DNA from: Bacillota bacterium
Lineage (GTDB): Bacteria; Bacillota; Clostridia; Lachnospirales; Anaerotignaceae
Assembly: GCA_019422105.1 (NCBI GenBank)
Contig: JAHZDZ010000009.1
Span: 1 to 64,000 of the forward strand
Length of the DNA: 64,000 nucleotides
Direction: 5' to 3'
Part shown: positions 41,401-49,193 of the stretch, piece after piece
How the letters are laid out: each line of letters begins with the position of its first letter
How positions within the stretch are numbered: the stretch's first letter is position 1
Program-made: the position numbers and the translations under genes
The notes under the pieces: model-generated
The model's input: only the letters and a program-made list of their open reading frames with translations
The model's database searches: none
What the model was told of the DNA's origin: nothing

Positions 41401-43846
41401 CTCCAGCCTGAATATTTATGTAACCGGTAAGAACAGCCTTGAGGCAGATGCAATGTGCGGCGAGGTGATACGTGTGCCGTATAACGCCATGCTTTCCATC
41501 AGCGGTCTGAACAATGCCGATACTGAGCTTACCTTGATAGGGCCGATGAACCATGTGGTGATAGGCGATGACGAAGAATGCGGACATATTTTCATCAACG
41601 ACATTCCTCTGAAGCTTGGCAAAAACATAGATCTTGCAAATACCATTAGCTTTATGGGCGCAAATACCAACAGTGATTCAAACATCGCCAAACAGCTTTT
41701 AAATGGGCAGGAGGGTTATGACACCCAAGGAAATTTGAGGAAAAGAGAATTTAACGTCAAAAGCAGGCCGATTGTAATCACCGGCCCAAAGGCGAAGGTT
41801 GTTCCTATATTACAAAGCAAAATAGGCAATAGCGTAAAATGGTCGGAAAAAATGACTGTGGGCAGCTTGGATTTGTCATTGGACAGCCGGCTGATTTTGG
41901 AGGACGGCGCCACGTTATGCACCGCCACCAGTTATTTGCCGCCGGCGTATTCTATACAGAACGCCTGGGAGAAGCGCGAAGAACATCCTTTTAAAAATTC
42001 AAAAATTATTTTCAATTACGGAAGCAAGGACGAAAATACGGTTCAATTTGACTCTGAGGGTATGATAACGGTTAACGCCGATGTGGATATGAAGGAAAAT
42101 TCCAGAGGCAAGACTGATTTTAACATTGGCGTGAATATTAAAATTAAAGGAATGTACCCGTTGACGCCTCTTGATTTTATGGTCAGCGAGAATAAAGGAG
42201 GATTCGGGCCTGTTAAACTTCAAGAAATTGTTGATGGAAATGAGAACAATGAAAACATCGTTAATACCATGATACCTTATAAAACAACCGGTAATGTTTG
42301 GAATCCTATTGAAATGGCGCCCTTAGAGGGAACGGTTGATATGAATTTTGCCAGGAACAAAAAAAATGGCGTCTACGAATTTAAATTAAGCGCGGACTCT
42401 GACCTTTACAGCATGGAGCCTGTGACATACACATTTACAGAAGAAGAAAAGCCCACAATACTAAATTACAGACTCATCACAGATAAGGAAATGCTTTCGA
42501 TGATGACGGATTATCTGGATGGCGACTATCAAATTAAAGATGATGCTACTATAGTCCAGAATATGTTAAAAGAAGCCTATGGCGTTACCACTGAGGATTT
42601 AAACAATTCTAAAATTAATCCGGAAACACCATGGATTACGGAAGAAGAGCGGAGAGAACTGACAATCCTGGGTACGCAGCGAATAATGGCTGAAAGTCAG
42701 GCAGAGGATGCAAAACGCAAAGCGGAAGAGCAAAAAGCGCTGTATGAGGAGCAAAATATGCTCCCTGAACAGAAAGCGGAAAAGAAAGCAAAAGAGATGG
42801 CGGATAAGTATGGCATAACCGTTGCAGAGCTTGAGGCGCTTGGGGTAGACATAGGCGACCCTAACGTGGTAACGATTTTAAGCGATGAGCAGCGCCGGCA
42901 AATTCAGGGTCAAACCAAGGTTCTGATGGAAAAGAGAGAGGAGAATGTACTCAACAATTACAGCTACAGCACAACATTAGGCCCATACGGAGCGTCATAC
43001 TATATCCAGTTTGTGGACAGATTGGCGCCGGGCTATGGAGATTTGGTAAACAACTATTTCCCACAATTTATATTTGCCGAGGTAATGCATACAATTGATG
43101 GCGAGGACATGATTACATTTGAATTTATTCCGGTAGAGTCATGGAAGGAGGAATTCCTTTCAAGCGAACTTAAATCCTTAACCCCATGGCAGCGTGGTTT
43201 TGTATCGGGAGACAGTTATGCGACGAAACCCAATCTTAGCTTTGTAAAAGCAAATGATGGATTTTATATGTTTTCAGGTGTGTTACCTGAAAAATATACC
43301 TTTAATACCGGAATCGCATCGGTGCCTTCGGTATCTGTGAATGTTTTGGAGAGTGAAAAGACAAAAGAGTCCAATTATAAGATAGGTCAGCTTTTGGATC
43401 AGCTCATGGGTAAAGAACAGGTTTCCACGAATAGTTATTTGGTGGATGATTCAAAGCTTGAAATAACATTGGAACTTGAGGAGGAACTGCAAAACTACCG
43501 TGATGATTACATAACCTACTATTATCCATACCTTATATTGTTCGATAGGGATCCCGATGATGACTTCAATTATACAGAAGAGACTTACGAAGAATACTTA
43601 GAAAGAAAAGTAAGGGAAAGAGAATATGATGAATTCCACAGAGACTACCGGTACTGGGAACATTATACAACTGCGCTGGGTGTGGTTACGCTAGCTCTCA
43701 GTCTCCCTAGATTGGCTGAGGGGGCAATTAGGGGAAACTTTTATGATGATGGTACGCCATGGGTTAGCAAAGCAGAGGATGTATTGATGCAAAATATTTA
43801 CTCAGGGACCACCACTTTGTGGATGTGTTTCTTTGGTTATTATTAA
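38432..43846 (+). CDS. Very large secreted surface protein (1804 aa) with Thr/Pro/Asp repeat stalk
   Basis: A signal peptide (residues ~1-27, ending VFYANDI) is followed by a low-complexity Thr/Pro/Asp/Ser region with four 15-aa repeats (TVPDTT-(T/A)PDST-(T/M)P-(G/D)E). A long stretch of beta-rich sequence follows (about 150-1400) without a domain I can name. A charged helical segment around 1405-1475 (AESQAEDAKRKAEEQKALYE) probably forms a coiled coil. The C-terminal end has a mildly hydrophobic patch, no SLH and no LPXTG. It is probably cell-wall associated by an unknown mode. The start is GTG 38432 after GAGGGG. A strong terminator follows at 43901. Confidence 0.8.
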   Translation: MRSKKRILAFVIMICMFFGQYHGVFYANDIQDISTMSSDITISNSTTSDTTAPDSTTLGEASSNTSVPDSTTPSETVPDTTTPDSTTPGETVPDTTAPDSTMPDETVPDTTAPDSTTPGETVPDTTTPDSTTPDTAPPQPTDTIKEVIEWSFNASETALEDNYLRVLKSGTQLDITDLKSMLPQSIHATIVSEEDESELDIPIVGWECDTYIQDENGLWPETGEHIFTAVIEDGYLLTEIPTVIAVPELSGLMPPLNVGLTMLQSVERGITKEGIAGLIYMSYFPGGPEVYEFSPFNTGVTGARMRYDFNLYSDFDWTDTYMPTSVWSVDSEDPDRTYQKKVGSFTGHDYWYWWINAYRSQNIGGMFEFVPNGPYPPVVSDIFDSYIKLNHKSPDSSVTLSGFEGYYDKSSAVEEITRYLSLKVGINENNLIDVDGLSGANSTEQLQNIVNNMFDRVFVKVTDNDGEWPYQMKMEGNWVPDPDSPSKFPGSNEKGIKPGIYRFIPSDELKEKWVGKTGDKFFWRDIQVDVQVGYLIKEYYLDQKLNIAVKNGDGVAVKNILEKHLPESALIRLLVGLYGGMGKESIKHLPLKWELDPDYYGENLSSVLEGIAKIGDTLYFVPALEDGYIELESAKRPRMAVEIVQYNYDPSDTSESEVNTVIIENKKYITKYHVESMPDLEEKYDYLKKSGYGNISSQFNYVAFPNQTLESLGWSSKVVVDYYTDGGLTGQETLDLDWEMVNNNPSDPNGPIYYGFDWEGNLFSVGKIQTKLGHYTYIQGFNEKRGETEAVLKGQAPNLGEEWQHAPGVEPLELHILVLRDWINIDIGVYARDLSMTVENGILTVNHSYLPHQYFINIKAETGQYTYYEDMYSPSSKVVSYDIKDTYNMKDYTGIRLYTNDDSGFLYSMGLLDRTLLTVKDENVNLILDNVSMKQVSYKKKGLPLIDIVSTKYTTSQTKPYRPHRAEKYWSDAEDYFEFWYPKVNANEFTSSLNIYVTGKNSLEADAMCGEVIRVPYNAMLSISGLNNADTELTLIGPMNHVVIGDDEECGHIFINDIPLKLGKNIDLANTISFMGANTNSDSNIAKQLLNGQEGYDTQGNLRKREFNVKSRPIVITGPKAKVVPILQSKIGNSVKWSEKMTVGSLDLSLDSRLILEDGATLCTATSYLPPAYSIQNAWEKREEHPFKNSKIIFNYGSKDENTVQFDSEGMITVNADVDMKENSRGKTDFNIGVNIKIKGMYPLTPLDFMVSENKGGFGPVKLQEIVDGNENNENIVNTMIPYKTTGNVWNPIEMAPLEGTVDMNFARNKKNGVYEFKLSADSDLYSMEPVTYTFTEEEKPTILNYRLITDKEMLSMMTDYLDGDYQIKDDATIVQNMLKEAYGVTTEDLNNSKINPETPWITEEERRELTILGTQRIMAESQAEDAKRKAEEQKALYEEQNMLPEQKAEKKAKEMADKYGITVAELEALGVDIGDPNVVTILSDEQRRQIQGQTKVLMEKREENVLNNYSYSTTLGPYGASYYIQFVDRLAPGYGDLVNNYFPQFIFAEVMHTIDGEDMITFEFIPVESWKEEFLSSELKSLTPWQRGFVSGDSYATKPNLSFVKANDGFYMFSGVLPEKYTFNTGIASVPSVSVNVLESEKTKESNYKIGQLLDQLMGKEQVSTNSYLVDDSKLEITLELEEELQNYRDDYITYYYPYLILFDRDPDDDFNYTEETYEEYLERKVREREYDEFHRDYRYWEHYTTALGVVTLALSLPRLAEGAIRGNFYDDGTPWVSKAEDVLMQNIYSGTTTLWMCFFGYY
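38657..38836 (+). repeat. 45-bp tandem repeats encoding the T/P/D stalk
   Basis: Four in-frame 45-bp units (15 aa each), beginning ACTGTGCCGGATAC, with few substitutions between units and degenerate flanks on the 5' side. Such arrays expand and contract by slippage. They also create long open frames on the opposite strand, which are artefacts. Confidence 0.85.
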
Positions 43847-43900
43847 TGATAACAGCTCTATTCGTGTTTTGGCACTATAAACGTGATGAGCGTAAAAAAG

Positions 43901-43926
43901 AGGGAGGCTTTGCCTCCCTTTTTTGT
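43901..43926 (+). terminator. Bidirectional terminator between the large surface protein and the response regulator
   Basis: AGGGAGGC and GCCTCCCT arms around TTT, with A6 to the left and T6 to the right. Confidence 0.85.
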
Positions 43927-43959
43927 TAAATATAAGCGCAGCGCAGAAGAAACAGAAAA

Positions 43960-44661
43960 TTAAAAGTCAACCCGCTTTAATACATAACCCTCTTTTCTTG
44001 TTGTCAAAATCTCAAAGCCGCTGTCAACCTCGTCCAGTTTTTTACGCAGGCGGTAAATTACATTTTTTACGGCATGGGTGTCGCCCTGCATGGGCTGCTT
44101 CCAGATTTCCGAGTAAAGCTGTTCCCCTGTAAAAACCACGTCAATATGTTTTATAAAAAACAACAGGAGATTAAATTCTTTTGGTGTTAGCAGTAAATCA
44201 CTGTCATCCACAACAGCATTCAGGGCGAATAAATCCAGTGTCAGATTTCCTGCTTTTATAATTCTGTCGGAGTTTTTTAAGTTTTCTGAAATCTTTTCTC
44301 GCCTGAAAAAGGCGGCTATACGTGCCAGAAGTATATCCAGAGAGTAAGGCTTGGTCAGATAATCGTCGCCGCCTGAGCGAAGGCCCTCCAATATGTTATG
44401 GTGTCCGGCAACGCTGGTGAGAAAAAGTATGGGGGCGCTTGTATGTGCCCTTATTTTCTCACAGAACTCCACACCGTTGCCGTCGGGCAGAAGAATATCC
44501 AGTACGATAGCGTCCGGGGGATATTTTTCTATTAAATCCTTGGCTTCGGAGAGCGTAAGCGCGGTTTTAACCTCATAGCCCGTAAGCTCAAGAGCACGTC
44601 GGTTTATGTTGTTTATCGCTTCATTATCTTCTACAAGAAGCACACGTTTTTTATCTGTCAT
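43960..44661 (-). CDS. OmpR-family response regulator (TCS 1)
   Basis: 233 aa. The receiver domain is residues 1-115, with acidic pocket E11-D12, phospho-acceptor D55 (IVLDILLPDG), Thr (FLTSVAG) and Lys (YLTKPYS). The C-terminal winged-helix DNA-binding domain is about 135-230 (LLTPKEFNLLLFFIKH ... VKNVIYRLRKKL). ATG 44661 is preferred over TTG 44667, with AAAGGAA upstream. It is transcribed away from the kinase, which lies beyond a divergent surface-protein gene. Pairing with that kinase is inferred from proximity and from similarity to the second system in this window. Confidence 0.9.
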   Translation of the reverse strand: MTDKKRVLLVEDNEAINNINRRALELTGYEVKTALTLSEAKDLIEKYPPDAIVLDILLPDGNGVEFCEKIRAHTSAPILFLTSVAGHHNILEGLRSGGDDYLTKPYSLDILLARIAAFFRREKISENLKNSDRIIKAGNLTLDLFALNAVVDDSDLLLTPKEFNLLLFFIKHIDVVFTGEQLYSEIWKQPMQGDTHAVKNVIYRLRKKLDEVDSGFEILTTRKEGYVLKRVDF

Positions 44662-44677
44662 AGCCAATCGTTCCTTT

Positions 44678-44694
44678 CATCGTACACAACGATG
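44678..44694. promoter_or_regulatory. Inverted repeat in the divergent TCS 1 control region
   Basis: CATCGT-ACACA-ACGATG is a perfect 6-5-6 palindrome between the response regulator start and its -10. Possible operator. Confidence 0.45.
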
Positions 44695-44715
44695 TATCCG
44701 TATTCTATATGGATA

Positions 44716-44744
44716 ATATTAAATGATGTAAAAAGATTTGTCAA
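44716..44744 (-). promoter_or_regulatory. Promoter of the TCS 1 response regulator
   Basis: Minus-strand TTGACA (44739-44744), a 17-nt spacer and TAATAT (44716-44721). Confidence 0.6.
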
Positions 44745-44805
44745 AAGTAAAGCCCCAATATTGTGATATTTTAAGATACGGGAAGATTTTTGGCGAAAAA
44801 TGTGG

Positions 44806-44811
44806 TATTCT
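44806..44811 (+). promoter_or_regulatory. Extended -10 of the membrane-anchored surface protein / kinase operon
   Basis: TGG then TATTCT at 44806-44811, about 37 nt before the start codon at 44848. Confidence 0.4.
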
Positions 44812-44847
44812 GAAAATATCAAATAAGGGATTAAACGGGGGATTTCT

Positions 44848-46827
44848 ATGGTTTATTCTATAAAAAAGCAGTTTTTTATTTTGGGTATTATATTTTTCCT
44901 TTGCTTCACGGTTATGGCTGATGCCCAGACGGTAAGCAATGATACATCTGAGAAATTCATAAGCCTTATAAATGAAAATAACGGCGAAACTATTATTCTT
45001 TCAAACGATATTTACTGGGACGAAAGGTCACAGGACTTTATAACAGCGCAAAGGGATATTAATATTGATATGAACGGTCATTCAATTATACTGGAGGACA
45101 ACGCATCTTTAATGATGAACGGCCCCATTCATTTTACGGGAAACGGACAGACTGAGCCATTGTTTGTTTTAGGTGAACACAGTAGGCTCAGGGGAGAGAA
45201 TGGCGTAACAATATCGGCAATTGGAGCGCAGACTACGGCGGTAAGAATGAGTAATTTGTCTGCTTTGACAGCGGAGCTTGTCTCTGCGCAGGGGGATGAC
45301 TGTGTGGCTGTGCTGATAAATGGTAATGAGGAAGAGGTTTCTTCAGTTTCTGTAGCAGGTGACGTTATCGCCAAGGGAATGAATTCGTCTGCCATTAAGA
45401 CCACGGGGGATATTGCTTTATATATGATGTCTTTCAGTGCATCCGGAGAGAACAGCGCGGCGGTAAGGACAGACGGAAATATATACTGTTTTTTCTCAGA
45501 GGTTGAGGGTCAGGATATATTGGCGGATACGGAAGGGGAGATTGTTTTCGATGCCTGTAAGGTAAACACTAAGCAGGAAAACGCCGTTTATATTACAAGA
45601 ACGGCTTTTGCTGAGACGGTGAGTATAGCCTCTTTATCAGGGGAGGATTATGAGCTGCCTGAATACATTGAGTTCAGCTTTGAGGTCAATGAAACGGAGT
45701 ATGACGGTTATTTTTCGTCGTATGTAAATTCTGTATATAGAAATCCTATAAAGGTTAAGTGGGATATGTCCCAATCGGACAGTCTTGAACCGGGTATTTA
45801 TACAGCAACCGCCACACAATCGGAATACACTGATTTTGAAAGCATTTCTTTTGAGCCTGTTTTGGCCGATGTTACCATAGTGGAAAAACTGCCTGAAATT
45901 ATGCGGGCATATTATGTGTTTCAGGATTTGGTTTTAAAATTTGATGTACAGATTCCTAAGAGTATTACTTTTAAGACAAAATATAGTACAGACGAAGGAG
46001 AAAACTGGAATTGCTACAGCGAAGCTTATATTGACGACAGTCAAAGCACAATTACACTGAAAAACTTTGGGGAGCTTACGGGTGATAAGGAGCGGAGCAT
46101 TCTTTTTGCCGTCAGTTTTATGCTTCAGACGGGAGAGACGGAAACCGAAGCGTTTGAGTTTACGGGCAAGCCTCCTGAGGATGACGGCGGCGGCGACAGG
46201 GACGGCGGCGACCAGGGCGACCAGGGAGAGTGGGAAAGCGGTGCTGCAAAATCTGAGCAAAAAGAGAAATCGGAAAATGTCAATTCAGATGAAAAAAGTG
46301 AAATAAAAGACGAAAATAAATTGAAATCTTTGGCGGAGATTTTTAAGCCTGTGGTGGAAGCTTTCAGGAAGATGGATGAAAAGCTGTCAGAAGGCTATGA
46401 GGGAAAACAGTATGAAACCGAGAATACAAGTGAGAAACCCAATGAAGAGCTGTCTGAAATTGATGCCGTTAAGCCTGAAAATATCAGTACGGAAAATAAA
46501 AATATGGACGATATAACTCGGGAATATAATAATTATACTGATGTGATTGTCACCGAAGAGAGTGATATAAATACCAACAATACACAGACAGAAAACGGTA
46601 AAAACTCGCTAGGCATTGAAGGAAAGGACAATCATACCGCAAGCCATTCTGAGGACGGCAATAAAACAGCCGCCACAAACGAAGAAAATATAAAAAACAA
46701 TGACAAAATAAGTGAATATAAGACCGATAAGAATAGGAAATCAGTGTGGATGTCACCTATTGCGGTCATGATTGCTGTTTTAGCGGTTGGCATTCTATAT
46801 TGGTGGCTGAAGATTAGAAAAAGGTAG
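44848..46827 (+). CDS. Exported, C-terminally membrane-anchored protein, possible sensor partner of the adjacent kinase
   Basis: 659 aa. A signal peptide (about 1-27, ending DAQ) is followed by a beta-helix-like N-terminal region (about 35-230, short repeated strands such as DINIDMNGHSIILEDNASL). A beta-sandwich-like region extends to about 440. A long acidic low-complexity stalk rich in Asp, Glu, Asn and Lys covers about 445-635, and one C-terminal membrane helix (about 636-655, VMIAVLAVGILYWWL) ends with Lys/Arg. The topology is an outside domain on a stalk. Its stop lies 9 nt before the start of the histidine kinase, so the two are co-expressed and may act together. No family is recognised. 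Confidence 0.75.
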   Translation: MVYSIKKQFFILGIIFFLCFTVMADAQTVSNDTSEKFISLINENNGETIILSNDIYWDERSQDFITAQRDINIDMNGHSIILEDNASLMMNGPIHFTGNGQTEPLFVLGEHSRLRGENGVTISAIGAQTTAVRMSNLSALTAELVSAQGDDCVAVLINGNEEEVSSVSVAGDVIAKGMNSSAIKTTGDIALYMMSFSASGENSAAVRTDGNIYCFFSEVEGQDILADTEGEIVFDACKVNTKQENAVYITRTAFAETVSIASLSGEDYELPEYIEFSFEVNETEYDGYFSSYVNSVYRNPIKVKWDMSQSDSLEPGIYTATATQSEYTDFESISFEPVLADVTIVEKLPEIMRAYYVFQDLVLKFDVQIPKSITFKTKYSTDEGENWNCYSEAYIDDSQSTITLKNFGELTGDKERSILFAVSFMLQTGETETEAFEFTGKPPEDDGGGDRDGGDQGDQGEWESGAAKSEQKEKSENVNSDEKSEIKDENKLKSLAEIFKPVVEAFRKMDEKLSEGYEGKQYETENTSEKPNEELSEIDAVKPENISTENKNMDDITREYNNYTDVIVTEESDINTNNTQTENGKNSLGIEGKDNHTASHSEDGNKTAATNEENIKNNDKISEYKTDKNRKSVWMSPIAVMIAVLAVGILYWWLKIRKR

Positions 46828-46836
46828 GGGGAGTAT

Positions 46837-48843
46837 ATGGATTGCAGAAAGTTACAATTCCCAATTATTTTAACGGTAATTGCGGCTTTTTCTATACTGA
46901 TGTTTCAGTTAAGCTTTCAGTATGATAACAAGTATACATATCCTGCGCCTGAGGCTGAAAAGGGTATTGTTTGTTTGGATACGGCGGAATATGAAAAATC
47001 CTCCCTGGTATTTCTTATAGACGGCTGGGAATACTACGCTGACAAGCTGCATACGCCGGAAACAATCGTCAATGATACGCCGGACATGTATACTTATATA
47101 GGAAGATTCGCCGGGTTTGATATGGGAAACCCTGAAAAAAGTCCCTATGGGAAAGCCACATACCGACTTCATATTTTCACTGACAGTAACGAGAGAGCAT
47201 ATGCACTGGAGCTGCCGCAGATATATACGGACTGGAGACTTTATATAAACGGAGAAATGATGGCGACGGGAGGAGAGGAAAACGCCGTGTACTCGTCGAT
47301 AGCCCCTGAAAACTCCATGGTGACATTTAAAGCGTCGGACAGTATTGAAATTGTATTGGCGGTTTCAGCGGAGAAAGGGCTTTACAGCGGTTTTACATAT
47401 CCTCCCGCATTTGGGAGCCCCGAAGAGGTATCCGATATGATATACAGCCGCCTGTTGATTCACGTTGCGGAAGCGGCATTGGCTGTGTTTATAGGCATTT
47501 TGTTTTTATGCATTGGTTTGGGAAGCCGCTACAAAAGACCTTATGGGATTTTGTTTACTATGTGCGTATGCTTTGCTGTTATGGTATCTTACCCGCTGGT
47601 TCAGGTTTTCCGCATTGACGGATATCTGTTTTCCATTGCGGAAAGATTTTGCTGTTACGGTATGTTTTTGGCCTTTGTACTGCTTCAGGCGCGTATTTTA
47701 AAACTGCCTAAAAAGGCTTACATGTGTATGGCAGCGTTGGGATTAGCTGTTATTATAACAGTTTGTATTGAGCCGTTTTTTGTTATTAATAAAGCTGTTA
47801 TAAAATACAGATACGGAAGTTTTCTGGCTTTTTATAAAATATTGCTGGCGGTATGGCTGATTATTACGAGTATATATGGACTGCGGCGGGGCCGGACAGG
47901 TTCAAAACCCTTTTTGATAAGCGGCGTAATATTTTCTTTGGCTTTAATAATGGATAGAGTAAATCCCCTTTTTGAGCCTGTAAGATTCGGCTGGTCTGCG
48001 GAAATGGCGGGACTGGTGTTTATATTAATATCGGCGGGTGTTCTATGGTGGGATACTGTGAAAACATACAAAGAAAACATGGTACTGGAATCAGAAAAAC
48101 AGAACCTTATAGAAACAAGCCGAATGAAGTCGGAGTTTTTAAGCGGAGTATCCCATGAGCTGCAAACGCCTATCGCTGTGATTTCGGGCTATGCCCAGCT
48201 TACCGAAAAATTGATTGAAATGAAGCCCACCGAAATGAATGAGATTTATGAAAATCAAAGGCAGATTGTGCTGGAGTCAGGCCGTATAGAGCGTATGATA
48301 AAGCAGCTTTTAGATATTTCCCGTATAGAAAGCGGCTGTTTTCAGTTGGATAGAGAAGTGATTGATGTTATAGCGGTGATTGAAGGTATTGTTGATACCT
48401 ATTTTCATGTAATTGATAAAAACAATAATGAGATACGAATTGAGAAATCTTGTGATTTACCTCATGTGGATATTGACAGAGAGCGCATAGATATGGTTTT
48501 TATGAATTTACTGCAAAATGCCTGCCGCCATACGAAAAATGGAGTCATTACAATTTCCGCTGAGCAGAAAGGGGAATTCATACAAATAAAGGTTGCTGAT
48601 ACGGGAGAGGGAATTGAGCCTGAAGTTTTACCGCATTTATTTGAGCAGTATCTTAAAAGCGTCAACAGCCGTTTAAAAGCCAGCGGCACAGGTTTGGGAT
48701 TATATCTATGCAGGAAAACAGTAGAAGCCCATGGTGGCAGGATATGGATAGAAAGTGATAGAAAAATTGGAACAACGGTGTATTTTACACTGCCTGTAGC
48801 AAATAATCTTAAAACCGAGCTTTCACTAGGTATCATTTCATGA
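46837..48843 (+). CDS. Sensor histidine kinase with 7TMR-DISM-type extracellular and membrane domains (TCS 1)
   Basis: 668 aa. An N-terminal membrane anchor precedes an extracellular jelly-roll-like domain (about 45-195, with YGKATYRLHIF and LPQIYTDWRLYINGE as in 7TMR-DISMED2). About seven membrane spans cover 205-405. A helical linker leads to HisKA with phospho-acceptor H440 (SHELQTP) and HATPase_c with N, G1 (VADTGEGIEPE) and G2 (SGTGLGLYLCRK) boxes at about 540-650. DISMED2 domains are thought to bind carbohydrates or other small ligands. Its partner is most likely the minus-strand regulator at 43960-44661. Repeat element G begins within a few bases of the stop codon. Confidence 0.92.
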   Translation: MDCRKLQFPIILTVIAAFSILMFQLSFQYDNKYTYPAPEAEKGIVCLDTAEYEKSSLVFLIDGWEYYADKLHTPETIVNDTPDMYTYIGRFAGFDMGNPEKSPYGKATYRLHIFTDSNERAYALELPQIYTDWRLYINGEMMATGGEENAVYSSIAPENSMVTFKASDSIEIVLAVSAEKGLYSGFTYPPAFGSPEEVSDMIYSRLLIHVAEAALAVFIGILFLCIGLGSRYKRPYGILFTMCVCFAVMVSYPLVQVFRIDGYLFSIAERFCCYGMFLAFVLLQARILKLPKKAYMCMAALGLAVIITVCIEPFFVINKAVIKYRYGSFLAFYKILLAVWLIITSIYGLRRGRTGSKPFLISGVIFSLALIMDRVNPLFEPVRFGWSAEMAGLVFILISAGVLWWDTVKTYKENMVLESEKQNLIETSRMKSEFLSGVSHELQTPIAVISGYAQLTEKLIEMKPTEMNEIYENQRQIVLESGRIERMIKQLLDISRIESGCFQLDREVIDVIAVIEGIVDTYFHVIDKNNNEIRIEKSCDLPHVDIDRERIDMVFMNLLQNACRHTKNGVITISAEQKGEFIQIKVADTGEGIEPEVLPHLFEQYLKSVNSRLKASGTGLGLYLCRKTVEAHGGRIWIESDRKIGTTVYFTLPVANNLKTELSLGIIS

Positions 48844-48846
48844 AAG

Positions 48847-49018
48847 GGAAGGTGGGCTCAAGCGGTATCATTATTGACTCATCGAGAAAGCTGGAGGATG
48901 AATAACAGGCGGAAACAGACGATTTAACAAAAAAGTTGGTCTTAGACGCGGTATGATTAGAAAATCATGCCGCTTTTTTTATGCCAAAATAGTGGCCTCA
49001 AAATAAGGCAGTATCTGT
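48847..49018 (+). repeat. Interspersed modular element, internally deleted copy G
   Basis: The 5' end (GGTGGGCTCAAGCGGTATCA, TCATCGAGAAAGCTGGAGGA) and the alpha 3' module (GCGGTATGATT/AATCATGCCGC hairpin with T-run at 48948-48980, then GTGGCCTCAAAATAAGGC) are present. About 140 nt of the 5'/central modules are missing. It starts right after the kinase stop codon and supplies its terminator. It lies about 175 nt upstream of the 2550-aa SLH gene. Confidence 0.8.
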
Positions 49019-49098
49019 ATTTCATACCGTTTTTTAATACCCTAATTTCAACTGTGCTTTTGTTTGAATAAAATAATATTATAGGTTTTAGGTACAGA

Positions 49099-49120
49099 CC
49101 TTAAATTTTGTTAAGGTTTT
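49099..49120. promoter_or_regulatory. Conserved CCTTAA box upstream of the GLUG/SLH gene
   Basis: CCTTAA-N6-TTAAGG, also readable as direct repeats TTAAATTTTG and TTAAGGTTTT with a 10-bp period. An identical CCTTAAATTTTGTTAAGG lies before the next SLH gene at 59765. The repeat starts 41 nt before the -10 in both cases. Confidence 0.75.
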
Positions 49121-49141
49121 AAAAATCAAGATTTTTTATGA

Positions 49142-49147
49142 TATAGT
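49142..49147 (+). promoter_or_regulatory. -10 element of the GLUG/SLH gene
   Basis: TGA-TATAGT, extended -10 type. No good -35 is present, as expected for an activator-dependent promoter. Confidence 0.5.
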
Positions 49148-49193
49148 GAAAATATATAAGACAGATGTTAATTAAAACAAGGGGGGTATGATT

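Noticed and set aside
43847..43930. 27-codon frame directly after the 1804-aa gene (stop-start TAATGA)
   Set aside because: It reads through the terminator hairpin and has no ribosome binding site of its own.
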